Of a stretch of 7,638 nt of DNA, positions 7,388 to 7,638 are shown piece after piece. This DNA comes from Bacteroidota bacterium. Lineage in GTDB: Bacteria; Spirochaetota; Spirochaetia; JABMQR01. Below the pieces are notes generated by a model. The model saw nothing but the letters and a program-made list of their open reading frames with translations. It ran no database searches and was not told the origin of the DNA. The position numbers and the translations under genes were made by a program. The DNA lies in assembly GCA_013202335.1 (NCBI GenBank), contig JABMQR010000043.1, forward strand, positions 1 through 7,638, written 5' to 3'. Within the stretch, counting starts at the first letter, position 1; each line of letters opens with the position of its first letter.

Positions 7388-7396
7388 ACACACTTT

Positions 7397-7421
7397 AAAA
7401 AAAATAACAGGCTTATAAGCC
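7397..7421 (-). terminator. Possible intrinsic terminator at the rnpB 3' end
   Basis: On the - strand the last bases of rnpB form a perfect palindrome, GGCTTATAAGCC (7421-7410), able to fold as a 4-bp GGCU/AGCC stem with a UAUA loop. It is followed by TGTTA and then eight T (7404-7397). The stem is short, and its 3' strand should normally pair in helix P1 with the RNA 5' end outside the window, so termination may be weak, or the P1 helix itself may act as the terminator stem. No promoter space exists between this tract and the downstream TPR lipoprotein start. Confidence 0.4.
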
Positions 7422-7638
7422 GGGTTCTGTCTTTGGTGACCATCTATCTAGATATATTGTTACCAATACATTCTAGCAATCTACCCGCAGATATTAGGCG
7501 AACAACCTTCTGCTGCTTGATTTTGCTCCTGATGAGGTTTGCCATGCCCTATCTGTTACCATATAGGCGGTGAGCTCTTACCTCACCTTTTCACCCTTAC
7601 CTTTTCAGGCGGTATATTTTCTGCGGCACTTTCTGTGG
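7410..7638 (-). ncRNA. rnpB: RNase P RNA (3' about 230 nt; 5' part outside the window)
   Basis: This is the catalytic RNA that removes 5' leaders from pre-tRNAs. On the - strand it shows, in order: the ACAGAAA...ACCGCC segment of the P10/P11 region; GGTAAGGGTGAAAAGG (7601-7586) and GGTGAGGTAAGAGCTCACC (P12); the GGTAACAG...GGCATGGCAAAC region (P13/P14 and beyond); GGAGCAAAATCAAG; a P15 stem GCAGA/TCTGC (7513-7509 with 7491-7487) whose loop carries the GGU (7507-7505) that pairs with the tRNA CCA end; GGGTAGATTGCTAGA; a P18 hairpin TATTG-GTAA-CAATA (7468-7455) with a GNRA-type loop; and the near-universal 3' core ATAGATGG...AGACAGAACCCGGCTTAT. It looks class A-like, with a compact P15-loop region instead of a long P16/P17. 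The 5' half, including the first strand of P4, lies beyond the right edge. The exact 3' end is approximate. Confidence 0.96.

Overview
The window is AT-rich (about one-third G+C by eye), gene-dense bacterial chromosome with no mobile element, CRISPR array or integration scar. Two lipoprotein signal peptides with permissive lipoboxes (FLSC, ITSC), Asn/Ile/Lys/Ser-rich proteins, two TPR envelope proteins and a full-length six-domain S1 suggest a free-living or host-associated spirochaete of the Spirochaetales. This is inference from gene style; no diagnostic marker is present.

Layout. The left half (1-3996) reads on the + strand. It holds rpsA (ribosomal protein S1, cut by the left edge), a membrane-anchored TPR protein, an unrecognised lipoprotein, and mazG (nucleoside triphosphate pyrophosphohydrolase). 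Gaps are about 30-60 bases with no convincing terminator between them, so a single operon led from upstream of the window is likely. The right half (3993-7638) reads on the - strand. It starts beyond the right edge with rnpB (RNase P RNA, 5' part missing), followed almost immediately by a TPR lipoprotein gene. That gene is coupled by an ATGA stop/start overlap to a large radical SAM protein, which fuses the cobalamin-type TIGR03960 half to the TIGR03936/DUF2344 half. The two halves of the window converge tail to tail: the stop codons of mazG and the radical SAM gene share bases.

How the genes fit together. rpsA, mazG and rnpB are housekeeping (translation initiation, NTP-pool hygiene, tRNA 5' maturation). 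Both TPR proteins and both lipoproteins belong to the cell envelope. The least understood gene is the fused radical SAM protein, whose family has, as far as I know, no assigned reaction. Its tight coupling to a TPR lipoprotein downstream of rnpB is the most interesting arrangement here. I see no obvious new defence or mobile system; the interest lies in that radical SAM unit, the compact rnpB/lipoprotein junction and the orphan lipoprotein. No gene-free stretch exceeds 60 bases.
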